Shown here: piece by piece, positions 5,736 through 5,827 of the stretch
Layout of the letters: the number at the start of each line of letters is the position of its first letter
Numbering within the stretch: the stretch's first letter is position 1
Source: Chloroflexi bacterium UBA6265
GTDB lineage: Bacteria > Chloroflexota > Chloroflexia > Thermomicrobiales > UBA6265
Assembly (NCBI GenBank): GCA_002440805.1
Contig: DJVD01000089.1
Location: forward strand, 1 to 5,827
Direction: 5' to 3'
Length of the DNA stretch: 5,827 nt
Notes under the pieces: model-generated
Databases searched by the model: none
What the model was told of the DNA's origin: nothing
What the model saw: the letters and a program-made list of their open reading frames with translations, nothing else
Made by a program: the position numbers and the translations under genes

Positions 5736-5827
5736 ATGCGGAAATTCGTTCACCTTCTGGTGTTAATGTGCATGCTGGGTGCCGGGTTAGCATCGGCCCC
5801 GATGTTGGCGACGCCGGTCAACGACAC
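5736..5827 (+). CDS. N-terminus of an exported protein with a Sec-type signal peptide (3' end outside window)
   Basis: Thirty complete codons are visible after ATG 5736 and the frame is open at the window end. The start MRKF gives a short basic n-region. Residues 5-18 (VHLLVLMCMLGAGL) form a hydrophobic core. Small residues follow, with possible signal-peptidase sites after ASA (residue 21) or MLA (residue 25), then a polar mature start TPVND. This is a classical Sec signal peptide. The only cysteine (C12) sits inside the hydrophobic core preceded by Met, so it is not a good lipobox, and a lipoprotein is unlikely despite the neighbouring lgt. Nothing of the mature domain is visible, so the function is unknown. 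It lies 56 bases after lgt on the same strand. Confidence 0.75.
   Translation, partial: MRKFVHLLVLMCMLGAGLASAPMLATPVND

Noticed and set aside
5766..5771. Lipobox-like VLMC in the last gene's signal peptide, tempting next to lgt
   Set aside because: Met directly before Cys does not fit the lipobox consensus, and the Cys is in the middle of the hydrophobic core at residue 12, too early for signal peptidase II processing.

Overview
The window is about 60% GC with dense, plus-strand, near-contiguous coding. It looks like part of a free-living bacterial chromosome. The long Rel protein carries a YQSLHT-type synthetase motif, and Lgt has the GRWGNWANQE form of its signature. Both suggest Chloroflexota (Thermomicrobia/Sphaerobacter-like) or a nearby GC-rich phylum. 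That placement comes from remembered family flavour, not a search, and is tentative. No mobile element, CRISPR array, tRNA or rRNA is visible.

Layout: (1) Positions 1-1527 hold two adjacent membrane-protein genes separated by one base. The first is only a C-terminal remnant with two hydrophobic helices. The second is a complete protein of 410 residues with about 12 helices. Both look like NnrS / heme-copper-oxidase-subunit-I-like proteins, and the second shows a threefold internal repeat. (2) Positions 1528-1671 form a short intergenic region with a good sigma-70-like promoter (TTGACG-N17-TAAACT). It is followed by a leader of about 95 nt whose complementary segments can pair in mutually exclusive ways, ending beside the ribosome binding site. 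(3) Positions 1672-3978 encode a full-length long RelA/SpoT homologue (Rel), with intact hydrolase and synthetase domains plus TGS, zinc-finger-like and ACT regulatory domains. (4) Positions 3975-4907 encode a PfkB-family sugar kinase that overlaps rel by 4 nt. (5) Positions 4891-5679 encode prolipoprotein diacylglyceryl transferase (Lgt), overlapping the kinase by 17 nt. (6) From 5736 to the window end is the N-terminus of a new exported protein with a strong Shine-Dalgarno sequence and a signal peptide.

rel, the sugar kinase and lgt overlap at each junction and are almost certainly one transcription unit read from the promoter before rel. The unit links (p)ppGpp metabolism, sugar phosphorylation and lipoprotein maturation. 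The most notable points are an intact (p)ppGpp hydrolase site combined with an EXDD synthetase motif usually seen in monofunctional RelA, the chain of competing pairings in the rel leader, and the threefold repeat in the NnrS/HCO-like protein. Most of the region is otherwise ordinary core genome.
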